Assembly: GCF_021155765.1 (NCBI RefSeq)
Contig: NC_060110.1
Span: 18,622,001-18,686,000, forward strand
Length of the DNA: 64,000 bases
Reading direction: 5' to 3'
DNA from: Diprion similis
Taxonomy: Eukaryota; Arthropoda; Insecta; Hymenoptera; Diprionidae
The notes below the pieces were generated by a model that was not told the origin of the DNA, did no database searches, and saw nothing but the letters and a program-made list of their open reading frames with translations. Below, piece by piece: positions 40,749-64,000 of the stretch. The position numbers and the translations under genes are program-made. The stretch's first letter is position 1, and every line of letters begins with the position of its first letter.

Positions 40749-41924
40749 ACGGCGGATGGATCTCACCAAAATAGGTACACAGATGCGATTACGTAGGTAT
40801 ATCTCGTATATTGGGATAGAAAGGGTGGCAGTTAATCGTCTTATCTTTTCAGACTGACAATTAATTATAGTATGGAAGTTGTCTTACCGCACACTGCGAG
40901 GACGTACGGTTAACGGATATCTCGCGGGCTGCATCCTAACGGGCCGAAAAAGGTGCAAAATGCTCATAAAACAAATTCAAGTGTCATCTACAGGTGTGCG
41001 TAAATTCTCACATCGCTATCGTCTTGCCTGGAATGAATTACGGAGGAGAAAAAATCTCCTCGATCAAGATGGTACGTTCCACGTACACACGTATACACCT
41101 GCACCGCTATACAAGGATCCAGATCGAGTCAGCTCACGAGCAATTTAAAACTCGGATTGACGGAGCAGGTTCACCTTGACGAAAAGCAGTTCCAGTACAT
41201 ATAGGTGACAAGAAAACTATATGTATGCACGCATGCGTGCAGGCGGTTTGCACATTCGGTATAAATTGCGCGTGAATCTTAATTGCTGAATTAAATATTG
41301 TGATTAACGAGATTTCAAGGCTGAAGTCTATGATACTTTGAGGAAATTACAGTTGACGCGACGCGCGTTATAGCTTTAACATTATCAAGTCATGTTATTG
41401 ATACGTATATACTTGGTACTAGCTTTTGTAAGGATTTTTTTTTTTCTCTTTTTTAATCTGTCAATTTGCTTCAATTACAATGTAAGATTGCGATCGAGAT
41501 AAGGAATGGAGACATGGTTAAATAGATTATTATGCATATTTTCTTATTATGGTCTCGTAGGTAAGAATTTTTACTGACTGCCATATACAATGCTGACGAA
41601 TACGTCACATATAGATAATAACGTTATGTATTAAATATTCTATTGTATTATATCGATGAATTGATAATTAGGCATTAAAAAAAAAAAAAAAATTTATATA
41701 CTGTTTACAAGCGACGTTTAGTCTCGCATAACAGATTGGCCATTGTTTGTTGTAAATAATGTTAGTCTAATAAAGTTAGTTTGAATAAATTTGAGTATTC
41801 TTCATTTCTTCTAAATCAGGATAGATCACTTTCGCACTTTTTTACCCGCGTACTTTGCATCGTCAAAACAGTAAGAGCTTAGCTCGCAATAGCGTGAACT
41901 AGCAATGAATCATATATTCGGTCG
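40749..41924. other. Convergent 3' region, PRDM factor to giant protein gene
   Basis: AT-rich stretch between two gene ends. Two plus-strand AATAAA signals at 41769-41774 and 41784-41789 are good candidates for the PRDM polyadenylation site, about 1 kb after its stop. A short A-run lies near 41678-41692. Nothing coding was seen. Confidence 0.5.
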
Positions 41925-44900
41925 TTAATTACCACGACCTGTTATTTTGTCAATCAAGGTTTGGAAGACAATCCTTACATCCATTAAAGCTTCGTCCAAT
42001 GTCGGACCGAGCAAATAGTAGAAGACTGTTGGTGAGCTGAAAAGCAAATCAGTTCATTTTATGTAAAATCTTCGACCGCATTAACCAGTAGCTCTAAATG
42101 TTATAGAAATAAACCATCCAGGCAGGCTGATTCTGACGGCATTTAAAGTTTACCATAAATATGCAGAATTTGCAGTTGATATTATCTCTGGATATCTTCG
42201 TAGGTATTACTGCGCTGAATTATTTCTACTGTAAAACTAAACTGCTTTCTTTACCTTGACGACCCTGCGTCTTGCGAACTACCGGAATCTTCGCCTTGCG
42301 ATTCTTTTCTCGGTGGAACAGCAGTCGCCATCATAACAACGGTGGATTTTCTGGTTGCAAACGGGATTGATTTCAAGTCATTCGGCGTGACCTGTGAAAG
42401 TAAGCTTTTCGGAAAACGTGGTCAACTATTGAGACCCTCCCCTTGGTATAACTATCTCTAGCAGAAAAATACCGTCCCCGATATAATATTCTTTTGATTC
42501 ATTAGAACTGTTAACTTTATTCTGCCATCACCAATTGTCAATCTCACCTTAGATTGGCGCTGGTTTGAAGTATCGTCTTGAATTTCTGTCTCCGGTGTAT
42601 TTTGATCTAGAATACTTGCCAAAAGGCATGTCTCGGAATTTGTGACCACAGGTGGTAGTTCGATGTCCTTATTCTTCAAGACATTCATCGAATGTTTACT
42701 AGATTTTGACCGGACATTAAACAGCGCTTCAACCGACTTTTTTGCGCCATTTCGAATTAACAAAACTGCATTTTCGGACTTGCTCGTTTCTACTTCATCG
42801 GCAGGGTTGAGATATTTGCAATTTTTTTCAAGCTTCGTAAGATCTGACGGATCAGTCGCTCCGTTGTAGGTCACGAAACTTTTATCGTCGAGCTTTTTTC
42901 CCGTTAGATTTCTGCCTGCGTTCTCGATATTGTCATTTCTCAAGACATCAGTCAATGACGTTTTTGTACTTGTTATCTGACGGGCATCAGCCACACTCGT
43001 TTCAGCGTTCTTATTCGAGGCAACGGAGTCGGGTTGAGAGCTTCGTTTTTTGAACAATCTTTTCACACTTCTCGAGAACACGCTATCAGTCTTGGTAACA
43101 CCGTTTTCTCTCCAAGTCTTCTTAGAACCATCGGCTGCCAGTATCGATGAATCTGCCCTCAACTCATCTCGGTTCTTTTCATCCACCCGTCGCTTTGCAG
43201 GCTTGGATTCCACTTCTTTTCCAGTTTCAATTCGCCTTCTCATGTAGCTCTTCGCTACGGACAATAGGCTACCTTTTTTTAGTCGACTCGATTGTTGACC
43301 TACTTGTTGCTCAGTCTCAACCGTGCTGTTCGAATCCGTTTGCCTTACAGGTGATATCACAACCTCAGATACATCCTGTACGATTTCAACATTGTTCGCT
43401 GTGATGTTAGCTTGATCAGATTGTATTAAAACATTATTCAATGCGTATTCGTGATTTTCCATCCCCTGTTTACTGCTTGATTCACCCTGACTTATCGCTA
43501 GGTTATTAACAATCAGCACTTCGCTGTGGGTTGCTGGACTTTGAGGATAGCTGACAGCTTCTAGTTGGGAACTTTTCACTTTTGACTTTGACACCTGCTT
43601 CTTACAGTCTCGTCGACTCTTTTGCTCGTTAGTTTCAAGCTTGTCGTCCATTTGCACCGAAGTCTTGGATTTTTGCTTGGCTTTGTCACTCAGCGAAGCT
43701 TCGAAGGAATCCCTATCTTCTTGGCACTTTACTCCACCAGTTTTTCGACACTCCAAGGAATCCTGCTCAGTTTCATGATCAGTTTTATCGACGGAATGAT
43801 CTTCCGTCCCCGTGTGATCCTGTCTGCTTTTCACCGACGCTCTGGATAAAAGCTTGCGTATCGTCGAAAAACTTTTCCCCGAAGATCTCTTGGGACGTTC
43901 CTCTACGTTATCTTCCTCCTTACATGTATCGTCGTGTTCGTTCGATATGTATTTAGCGCTCTCCACCATCGGGGCATAGGAGACAATTGTACCTTTGTTT
44001 ACGTGGATCTTTTCCGAAGGCTTTCTCATCTCCTCGTTGTCCCTCAACGAATATTTCTTCGTTAAATCATCAGCCTCGAATCTCTTGCTATTGGAAGATA
44101 CTCGATTTACCTCAGTCGAAGCAGCTAGCAAAAATTTATTGCCTAATTTTTCTGTACTGATAATTACGTCGTCTGATGGTTCGGTCGCATGTTGGGACTC
44201 CAGAATTTGGTAGGAACGTTCGATGATTGATAGTTGTCTGTAGTCCTTATGACTTTCCGATCCAGGAACAGAGTCCAATGATTTTACAGCGACAAGCTCC
44301 TCTCTGTTGTCGTCAGCTACGTCCGACTTACGCTTACCGATTTGATGTTCGTTTCCATCCGCATTCGAATGGCTTGACGTTGACAGTGGTATTTTCGTAA
44401 CTTCAAAATGGTCTTGAGAACTCGTCTGCGCGTTACCCGAAACTCTTTTTTTGGAATTAGTGCTAAAAATCCGAGACAACGAATTGGCAAATTTCTTCAT
44501 GTTTCCGTCGATCTTTTCCTCATTATTTTTTATGTCATTATCTAGCGTCCCGTGTTTTGCCTTCACATCTTTACTATTTTCCAGTATTTTTTTCTGCTTG
44601 TTTCTTTTGGTACCGTTACTTGATTCGGAAATTAGTATGGCATCTGCGTCATCCGGTTTTTGCTTTTCTTGCGTCTGTTTTACGGACGATTTTGACTTTT
44701 CAATTTTTTGTTTTACGGAGTCATTTTTAACGTCAGTCTTATTTATCGACTCACTTTTCGGCGGCTCTTGTTCATTCTTGTTCTTCGGTATCGATTTTCT
44801 TGAGGACTTGAATAAGGACTTTAGGCTTTTCCTTAAAATCATGGTATCGTCGTTGACAATGGCTGAGTTCGCATTTTCCCCTACAGATTCCACACTGTTT

Positions 44901-47900
44901 GCAGCAGAGCTAGTTGATATCGATCCTAACAGAGAGTTTCTCTTAGACGTCTTCTTGGATTCTTCTTTACTTGTTGATAATTTTAAGGATTCTTCGGAAT
45001 GTTTCGCTGCTCTATAAACTCCAGCCTCTTCAGTTACGTCACTGGTGTGTTTTTGTACGAAATCGTTTGGGGAAATCGTTGCTTGATACGACTTCTGAAT
45101 CACTTTCTCAATCACCAGTGGAGTATTTTCGTTATCCAACAGCTTGTGGCCGGCCGGCTGTCTCAACTTTTCAGCTTGTTTTCTATTGTCTTGTAAGGAC
45201 TTTGTGCTTTGTATCGTTGGAATTTCTACAGCATACTGTTCCGGAACATGAACATTTTGTTCATGGTCAGTTTCGAGTTCAGAGGCTGACGGCTCCAGTC
45301 CACTGGGCTTTAACGAAAGCAAGGAATTTTCAACGTTCTTCAAGTTTTCTGAATTTTTATTACTGGAATCAGACCCTTTTGTAGGCTGTGATTTGTTTGA
45401 TGACTTAAACATAGATTTCATGTTCAACAATAACCCGTGCTTTTCTTTATTCTCTGTTATGAAATTATCTAACTGCTTTTCGCTCTTTACATTTTCTAGT
45501 AAACTTGAAATTGGTTGTACTTTAACCCCAATTGAACTTTCTCCTGGTAGCTGATCCTGAATCGATGGTTCAACCAGATACGCTGAGACCACAGAGTTTG
45601 GGCTCTTGAAAATAACTGCTGGAGTGTTTCGAGTAGTTGATTCAATCGGTTCCGGTGCTTTTGCCAAGTTGTGTTTACTGTTGATTTCATTGTCTTCGTT
45701 TTTCCCAACTTTGCTCTTGAGACGATTCGCGGAATTTTTGCTTTTTGGGAATCCACCGTCATTCTCTGATTTCTTCAACGTCTCTTTACTAGATATTTTG
45801 AGATGCATCATTTGACGAAGTCTTGAAAATGATTTTTTCACTTTGGGGGAAGGATTTTTTATATTCCCCGATTGAACTGACGTGCAGGATTCTGATCCCT
45901 CTGCATATTTCACTTCGATTGCGAGATTTGGAACTGACTTCTCTTCACTTCCTCCTAAATCGCATTCACGTCTTTCACTCTGCAGGTTGTTTTCACTATC
46001 AAGTGTCAAATGTAAATCAACTATCTCATGTGGCGAAGAAACACTTTGCTTATTGATAGTTTCATTGTCCGTCACTACTGAATATAATTCGATCACATTT
46101 CTAGGTATGTAATCTGCTGATCCTTTTGATACAACAGTACATGTTTCTTCAAAGATATTTTCAACGTCTGTTGATATTATCGGTTCCACTAACAGATTTT
46201 TAGAGTTTATTAATTCCTCATCGTGCTGTCCATCGCCATCTATTGATGAAATATTTTCACCTTTATATTCTTCACTGATCAGAAGATCTTCTTTGCTCAG
46301 TGTTAACAAGTTACTAGCTTTCATAGCGAGCGACTGCAAAGATTTACTCGATTTTTCTTTGTCATTTTCACTCTTGAAGTCGATTGAATGTTGTGAAGCA
46401 AACTCTCCGTCAGTATCTGTCTGCGATTCTGTATCAACTTTTAATATTGCTTTGCTTCTTTTTGTGGATCCTTCTGAGCGTTTTCGTTTAGATTGCAAAC
46501 TTCGTTTCAAGCTTTTGGACAGACTGCTAGGCTCCTTGGCATCTACAGACGCTTGAATGTCAGGATCGACTGATGTCTGGTCGTTTGTCTTTATTGACGC
46601 TGTAAATAACTGCAGTGACGCTAAGTTGTCCTCTGATTTATTCTGAAATTTGCCAGTTTTGAATTTGAAAAAAGACTTGAACTTTTTATCCTCTGTCTTG
46701 GCCGGACCATCTTTCGGATCTTCTTCATCTTCGATTACACCACCTCCTGTCAAAGACGATTTTGAAACCACATTGAGGATGGATTTTTTTCGCTTCATAG
46801 GCTCTCTGGCATTAGAACTCTTTCGTGAAACATTCACACGATCATCTGTGGCATTCACTTGAGTTTCGTTACCACTGAGCATTTTCTCGCTTTCCTTTAC
46901 GTCAGCTCCAGATTTTTTACTACGCAGCGACCAGCGTGAACGATTCACTTTAATGTCCGCTGTATCAATTTCAGTGTTTATTTTTTGCTGCTGTAAAGCT
47001 TCCGCGACAATTGACGTTTGTCCCGTGCTAGGAAGGATTGATTTTAATGTGTCTTCAGTGGCAATGGGGTATGCCTGAGTTTGAATACGGTTGAAATACC
47101 TTTCGAGTCCCATTTCGTTAATTTTTAATTCTTCGCTCAATTCCGGCTCAATTTTATTAACATCTGTATCCACTGAATGCGGATTTTGAGTCACATCTCG
47201 AAGTTTACTGTCGTTACCAGATATTAGCAAAGTTTCCACGGGCTTATTTAGATCCAGACTTATTACCTTGTTGTTATCCGTTTCGGACAATGTTCTCGAT
47301 GATTTACCACCTTTCTGCAGGGAAACTTTTGACGAAGTTTTTTTCAGAGAGGGATCGTTTCCCGATTGTTCGTCGTCGTTGCTATCCATTCTCGACAATT
47401 TCTTTGATAATATACTCCATGTTAGGGAAACTTTCTCCGAAGTTTTTCTCCAAGATTGATCGTTTGTCAGACCACTCTTTTTATCCTCAAGTGTGAGCTC
47501 CGTATTCGGTTTATTACTGCCCAGTGTAGACGATCCGTTCAGAGATTTAGTCTTCGACATTTCCATGCCATCTATTTTTCGAGTCGCATTTTCATCTAAC
47601 TTTATGTTTGGCGTTGAATTTCTTTTACCATCTTCTAAATCATTGCAAGAGTTAGTTTCTGGAACACTCGAACGTTGTGTGCCATCCAGAAGCTCACTAC
47701 CAATTTTTGGTACTACATTGCTCACCTGCTCTGCTGTTGCATTTTGGTCAATCTCATTTTCTTTGGAGACAATATTTTTCTTTGACCTCACAATTCTCGA
47801 TAATAAAGACGGTTTTTTCGCAGAGAATTCAATAATTTCTTTAAATTTTATTGCTGTTTCCATTTCAGGTGAGTTATTGGCAAATTCATTTGGCAAAGAA

Positions 47901-50900
47901 ACGCTCTTTTCTACTTTAGACTCGATCTCTTCAGCTAACATGTTGCTCGATTTCAATCGCGAATCGTTACTGTAATTATCTGGAGCATGATCGTCGGTAC
48001 TTTCGGTCATATTTTCTATGACTTGTCCGTCTTCCAGATACACTTGCGTTGCATTTACTTCATCGTAAGATTTACTGTTTTGAATGGATTCCAAGTTTTT
48101 CACGATGTTTTCATTCTTATTCACATGTTTTTGCATGGGAAAAATAGTTGGAAGTTTTATAGTATTTCCATTTTTCACATTGGCGGTGATTAATCTTTTT
48201 TTAAAAAAACTCATGCTCAATCGATCAACCCTTTCCGTCCTTTCTATTACTTCGACATCACGTGGACTTTGAACAGTCGACGGTGTCTTGGACGAGAGTA
48301 AAATTTCGTCATTTCTAAGTTTCTCAACACTGAGTTTCGCACTTGTCGTAACTTTTTCAGAATTTCTATTCTCACCGGACGGATCCAGCTCCGCTGTCAC
48401 TGTATCGAGTTCAAGAATCGACGAGGACTGTGATTTAAAATTTTCCAACGATTGAACCTTTCGTGAATTCTCCTCTATGTGTGAATCCTCAGCCGCATTT
48501 TTATCCCTAGTGCGCTTTTTGTTAGCCGATAAAAAATTTTCCACAAATTTCGATAAGTGATTAATTTTCTTCTTTTCATTGTTCATATTTTCACCGATAT
48601 CTGCAGTCGAAATATCGACAACATCATTGCTAACGTTCGTATTCTCTCGACTTGGTTTGCTTGTGGTACTTCTATTCCATGACTTTTTTCTCACCACTTC
48701 CAGCTCACCTAAATCATTCGTGTTTTCTGGTTTTTTGTCGCAGCCATCTTTTAAATCAGGCTTCGACGAGAAATACGAAACCTCTAATTTTCTATCCTTA
48801 CTCCTTTCTACATTCTCTTTTACCGATTGTTCTTCTTTCAACTTTATCTCGATATCCACGTTCAAGACTAAGGGTTTCGTTACCGGTGATTTCTCATCCA
48901 AGTATTCGACGCCGTCTACTCGTTTCTCGTTTCTCTCACTACCACTTAGTGACGCTGATAAATTATCGATGCTACTTTCCATCGCGACGTATTTGTCCCG
49001 ACTACGTTTCAACGATTTTGATTTGGATCGGACAGGCCTCTCCTTCCTTATATCATTCTTAATATCATCTGTCGAATGCTTGGAATCATTTTTATCCCAA
49101 AGAGGACGCGCGTTTAAATTCTCGATGATGTCGACTGGCATCTTATTGCCCATCGTGTTCAGATTTTCCAAGCGATCACAATTTTTTACCGACAAGCTGT
49201 TCGAACTATCTTCCGCAGCTTCTGCGTTCACAGGCTGATTTTCTTTCGGTGATTTACGGAAGAGATCCTTCTGTTTTTGTTCGTTAGTCGGTTTCAGGCA
49301 CTCCACTTCTTCATTCATCTCAGCTCGATATTCATCACTGTGTCCATTCAACGGTTTCGATCGATTATTCATTTTCACGATTTCTTTTTTGCTAGGATCC
49401 CTTTGACCTTCGTCAGACTGATCGCTTGTATTGCGAGAGTTACGTCTATTCGCTGGAAGGTATGAAAAAAGTTCAAGATGAGCCGAACTCTCGCGGACGT
49501 CGACGTTTTCTCGTTCCGTGAGCTTATCGTCGGTTTTATCACCTTCGAAAATTAAATTCTTGGATTTTGCCTCTTCTGGACTTCGGGATAATTGATTTTC
49601 ATCACTATTCGAGGTTGTTTTTGGTATCAGAGTTTCTAGATTATCGAAATTCGAGCCGTCATGTCTTAAGTAAATTTCCTCCTCCTTACGAAATCCGTTT
49701 TCTTCCATTTGATGAGAATTCTCAACACTGATATCGTTTTCGCTTTTCACAGAGCTGGTAAAAGTTTTCTCTGAAGTGAGATCGCTAATTTCTTCTACGT
49801 TTTGCGCAGAATTTTTTGGCTCCATCCTATCGTTGTCAATTTCTACCACTTCGGTTACGAAGCTGACTTCCTCCGGGGCAAAAAATTCATTTTCAATTCC
49901 GTCAAAAACCCGCACATCCTCGTTTAAGCTGACGGACTTTTTTTGCTTCGTCGATAAATTTTCACTGGCAGAACTTGGCGCGGGAGATTCGACGTCAATG
50001 TACGGCAAAAAGCAAGCCTGGTCGTCATTGACGACGAGTCGACACACGAGAGACGTTTTTATCCCGTCAAATGGTATCCCCTTTCTGTTCGCCTGCTGTA
50101 CCTTCAGTATTAAACTGTCTTTCACTCGCATGCCAAGAGTGTTGGAGCTGCGGTTGGTTAATTGATCGAAATTATTGTCTATGACGTGAAAAACCGCTTT
50201 TGTAATCGAGTGGACAATATCCGTGATTTCTTTCAGCTCGGTATTTCTTGGTGCTGCGTAATGGATATTGGAGAGTGATATTTGTTGGGGTTCGATGTCA
50301 TGATTTTGGCATTGATTTTCCTGATTCAAATTTTTTGATGCAGCAATCGAAACCCCTGGTTGAGAATTTCTCGAAGAGATTTTGTCGGTCCTCGATTCGT
50401 CACGGTCATTGTTATTGTGGTTCGAGTTTTCTTTACCATTTTGCTCGTCGATCATTTTCCTCTCAATTATTTTCGATGGCAATTTAATCTCACATCTCAA
50501 AGCTGCTATTAATTACGTGTAAGTTACTACGTGATTCTCATCAGCACACGTGAGAGCAATGTCGTAGAATTTTTCCTTAGTTCTTGATCGGAAAACATGT
50601 TGTATTTCTGCTTAAGCGTGAAAAGCCTTCATGAAGATGTCCGGCTACTCCATTCCCAAACGACAGTTTAATTCAGTTCTTGCTTGATTTGTCTGTAAAA
50701 ATTCATTTACAAATCATTCTTCCACTTACTCGTCGCGTCGATCTTACTCTTACTAACAAGAAGAAGACACTTAATGCATATTTCTCTACAATATGATATT
50801 TCAATTACAGGTCCATACCTTTCCGTCGAATGGATTTGACGAATACTCGAATCTTAGGAGTACCAGCACTAACCAGCTGCCTTGACTTTGGAGGGACTTG

Positions 50901-51065
50901 TTCGTTATTTTTGACGATAGTTTTTATCTCGGCGAAACTTTCACGCAATACGTTAAAACAGTCGTTTATTGCTTCGATCAATTCGCTGTCGCTCTCATTC
51001 CCAGTCTCGTGATAATTATTTTCCGATTTTACGGGAGAGTTACTAATTTCCTTAGACTTGAACAT
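41925..51065 (-). CDS. Giant disordered Ser/Lys/Glu-rich protein, about 2,840 residues
   Basis: Not recognised. Four exons with agreeing phases: 51065-50819, 50505-42473, 42391-42255 and 42036-41925. The second is a single 8,033-nt coding exon. The start is the first ATG (MFKSKEISNSPVK), just after a likely acceptor, so a 5' UTR exon lies upstream. The exon-2 acceptor is a TAGCAG tandem that could add or drop one Ala. The body is polar and low in aromatic residues, so mostly disordered. It is punctuated by short basic amphipathic motifs such as SLKSLFKSSRKSIPK, LSRIFSTNSKKR, SVKRLFKKRSS and FKSFFKFKTGKF. The ends look more ordered: RLTIGDGRIKLTVLMNQK spliced to a VTPNDLKSIPF segment, then a hydrophobic C-terminus (VFYYLLGPTLDEALMDVRIV). 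A scaffold or adaptor is a guess only. Confidence 0.85.
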
Positions 51066-53388
51066 CGCTTTGACTATTACGCTGGAGAAATTTAGCACCT
51101 TGTGATCAATGTAAATTGCCTCTCTAATTACGTAGTACAAATAGTAAAATAATTACAGACTTACGTTACATTTTCCTGACGAATTATTGCGCTGCGAAAG
51201 TAGTGATTGACTGGTAGAATTTTATGTGAATGGTTCAATGAAGATGCAGGAGGAAAGATAAGGGAGTATGTATTTTTTACGCAACAGCCTGAAACCGGCA
51301 ATCAGTTCTGCACCCTCTTCCGATTTCATGTGTTTTCAATGTTTCATTGACAACCTTCACCGCATGTACTACAATACTACATATATACAATGAGATCTAT
51401 AAGTTTATGTAAATTGATTGAGAAAAATGCGGAAAAACTAAATTCCGACTAGTTGCTCGACGGTAATCATCGTGATATTGGAATAGAGGGACGAAGACCG
51501 ATTGGCTGTAAAAATACAAGAAATATAATTACCGCATTTGACAGTCACAAAAGTAGAATTTTATTATAGTAATAATAATTTTAACAATACATCATAGTAC
51601 TGCATGAATAAATAATTATTATAGTACGTTTTGCGAATAAGATAATTAATATACGCGACCCGCGCCGTAGGTATTATATTAATTCAAACACCGATCATTT
51701 GTTTGTAAATATTGCAATTATAGATTATTATAAATTTTATTATACTTCCAACGATTGGTACGACAGAAATAATTTCTGCTACTAAACTAGCTACGGTAAC
51801 TATTAAGTATCATCATTTTTCCTTTACAGTATCTAGATTTTTTTTTATCTCTCCGATAAAGTTATTAGATATTTATGTAATAATTTCATTGACGCATCCA
51901 TCGTATAATAATAATAATAATAATACATCGCGTTCGTAATTATTTACACATTTTCACCTATTAATAGTATTATTGTTATTATGTCAATCAACTAGGAATT
52001 ATATAGAGCAGGATTGTGTAAATTATTCCTTCGTAATATTTACAGTAAATTCTCTTAAGATTATTGCCTACTATATAAGTATTAATTATTCACAGACCTG
52101 CATGTAGATTAGATCCGTGGTATTATTGTATGTTTTTAGTTTTTCGAATAGATTTTTTTTGTTTTTGTCTTTTTCTAATTTATATATAATTGTATAATAA
52201 TTGCAATACTATCGTGTCATATAATAATGAACTACTTTATATTATATAAATTCAATATCATGATGAATTATATACGTTAAAAGAATTTAGCAGTAACTGC
52301 AATAAAGCAGACCTTTGGTCGATAAAGCACTGCAGTTTAAAAACATGGTTCTTTTCTTATCGATTGACGCAACACTTTTGCGCAGTCGTGCAGGAAATTA
52401 TACCTATATATATGTATGTGGTATACGAGAGGTTTCAATAATTTTCAAGATAACGCGACGACGCGAGACGCGAACGAAAATACCCGCTGCGAAGAGAAAA
52501 CGGAATTATTGTACGTCGGTAGACATAATTCATTTAAGTATGAATTGTAGTCTGTATACTCCATGTCGTGAGGGTATTGTGGCAACGCTTCCTCGACTTT
52601 GCTTTTCGGGATTAACATTCGTATCTATACGGCGAAGGAGCACGAACCGGATGCTACGGTACACGCGACACACGATCGATCTAATCGATAAGATTTTTTT
52701 TTTTTATATATATAAATATAGAATTTTGTGTATTTTCTGCTAAGAGCTGATATCACATTACACGCGTGAAAGACGACATAGAAGGGAAGAAGAAGAATTC
52801 AACTTTTCACTACTCTTCTATATAGTTATCTTGGAGATTAATTTGGATTGTTTAAAATCTGATTGTTACCTTACTAATTACGTTATAATATATCTTTATA
52901 CTTATTAGTTAGAAAAATTATATATTATCGTTTCAAACGCATTCACTACAATAATCATATAATTATTCACCATCTGCCACTTCTATTGGAAAAATTATCT
53001 GCACGTGGATTGTAATTATATTAGAAATTAGACTGCTATACACCGATTACGAATGTTGAACATATTCATGATTTAGTTGGTACTGCGAATGAGGATTTTA
53101 AATCGTGCTTTATAGGTAGCAGGTTGTTTTTTTCTCGACATCTTGAAGTAAAGAATTAACAACTATACGTGTTCAATATTAATAGAAAAATATCGATTCC
53201 GAATAAAAAAGGTGGGATGAAAACCGATCGAATTGGAAAACGCATAGGAACGAATTTTAAGGAAGATTCATCATCAAACGGAACACAATTTGGATATAGT
53301 TATCATACCTAAGTGTATATAATATGGATTGCATATCGTGGGGCCCAAAAAATATATATCGCTCCAGTATCAATTTCGTTCCGTCAGT
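51066..53388. other. AT-rich region between giant gene 5' end and DPP 3' end
   Basis: Both neighbours are on the minus strand, so this 2.3-kb stretch should hold the DPP 3' UTR and the promoter and 5' UTR exon of the giant gene. It is very AT-rich around 51530-52280, with an AAT triplet run at about 51905-51925. The open frames inside resemble no protein. No RNA gene seen. Confidence 0.5.
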
Positions 53389-63913
<10,525 letters not shown>

Positions 63914-64000
63914 CTGACAAAAACTCGGTTATTTAAAGAGCTCGCTACTCAGGATCAAAGGATCGAGCTACGAGCCTGACAACGCTGGTTAATTTTCAGT

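Noticed and set aside
52315-52743. A 142-codon plus-strand frame
   Set aside because: No recognisable domain, AT-rich end and no splice context. Probably chance.

Overview
The window is animal nuclear DNA with split genes: small phase-consistent introns, AT-rich non-coding DNA and protein families typical of insects. I read it as a holometabolous insect. A hymenopteran such as a sawfly is plausible, but the sequence alone does not prove the order. Seven protein-coding genes are supported, two of them cut by the window edges. Exon borders were read by hand from reading frame, GT/AG sites and phase agreement between neighbouring exons.

Layout from left to right. (1) A long, Lys/Ser-rich, mostly disordered protein with an ankyrin-like tail runs off the left edge on the minus strand. 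(2) Facing away from it, glucose-6-phosphate isomerase (Pgi, plus, 11 exons) carries a second, duplicated terminal exon just downstream. (3) Xanthine dehydrogenase (minus, 24 coding exons) holds a small TTAA-flanked inverted-repeat element in one intron. (4) After 3.2 kb with no recognised gene comes GPI-transamidase subunit GPAA1 (minus, 10 exons). (5) Head-to-head with GPAA1, about 330 bp away, is a large single-pass membrane receptor (plus, about 25 exons). It has four kringles, four farnesoic-acid-O-methyltransferase-like (FAMeT-like) domains, one thrombospondin type-1 repeat, two Ig-like domains and a transmembrane helix. (6) A PR/SET-domain zinc-finger factor with a CtBP-type PLDLS motif follows (plus, 6 exons). 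(7) Next is a roughly 2,840-residue disordered protein coded mainly by one 8-kb exon (minus). (8) A catalytically intact dipeptidyl-peptidase-IV-family S9 peptidase runs in from the right edge (minus, 14 exons visible, 5' end outside).

The genes do not form a pathway or operon. Pgi is glycolytic, Xdh makes urate, GPAA1 attaches GPI anchors and the DPP trims peptides. The most original object is the kringle/FAMeT receptor: its modules are bounded by phase-1 introns, and one kringle is split by about 220 extra residues inside a single exon. The duplicated Pgi terminal exon and the repeated basic motif of the giant protein are the next most interesting. No RNA genes, CRISPR arrays or intact transposons were seen.
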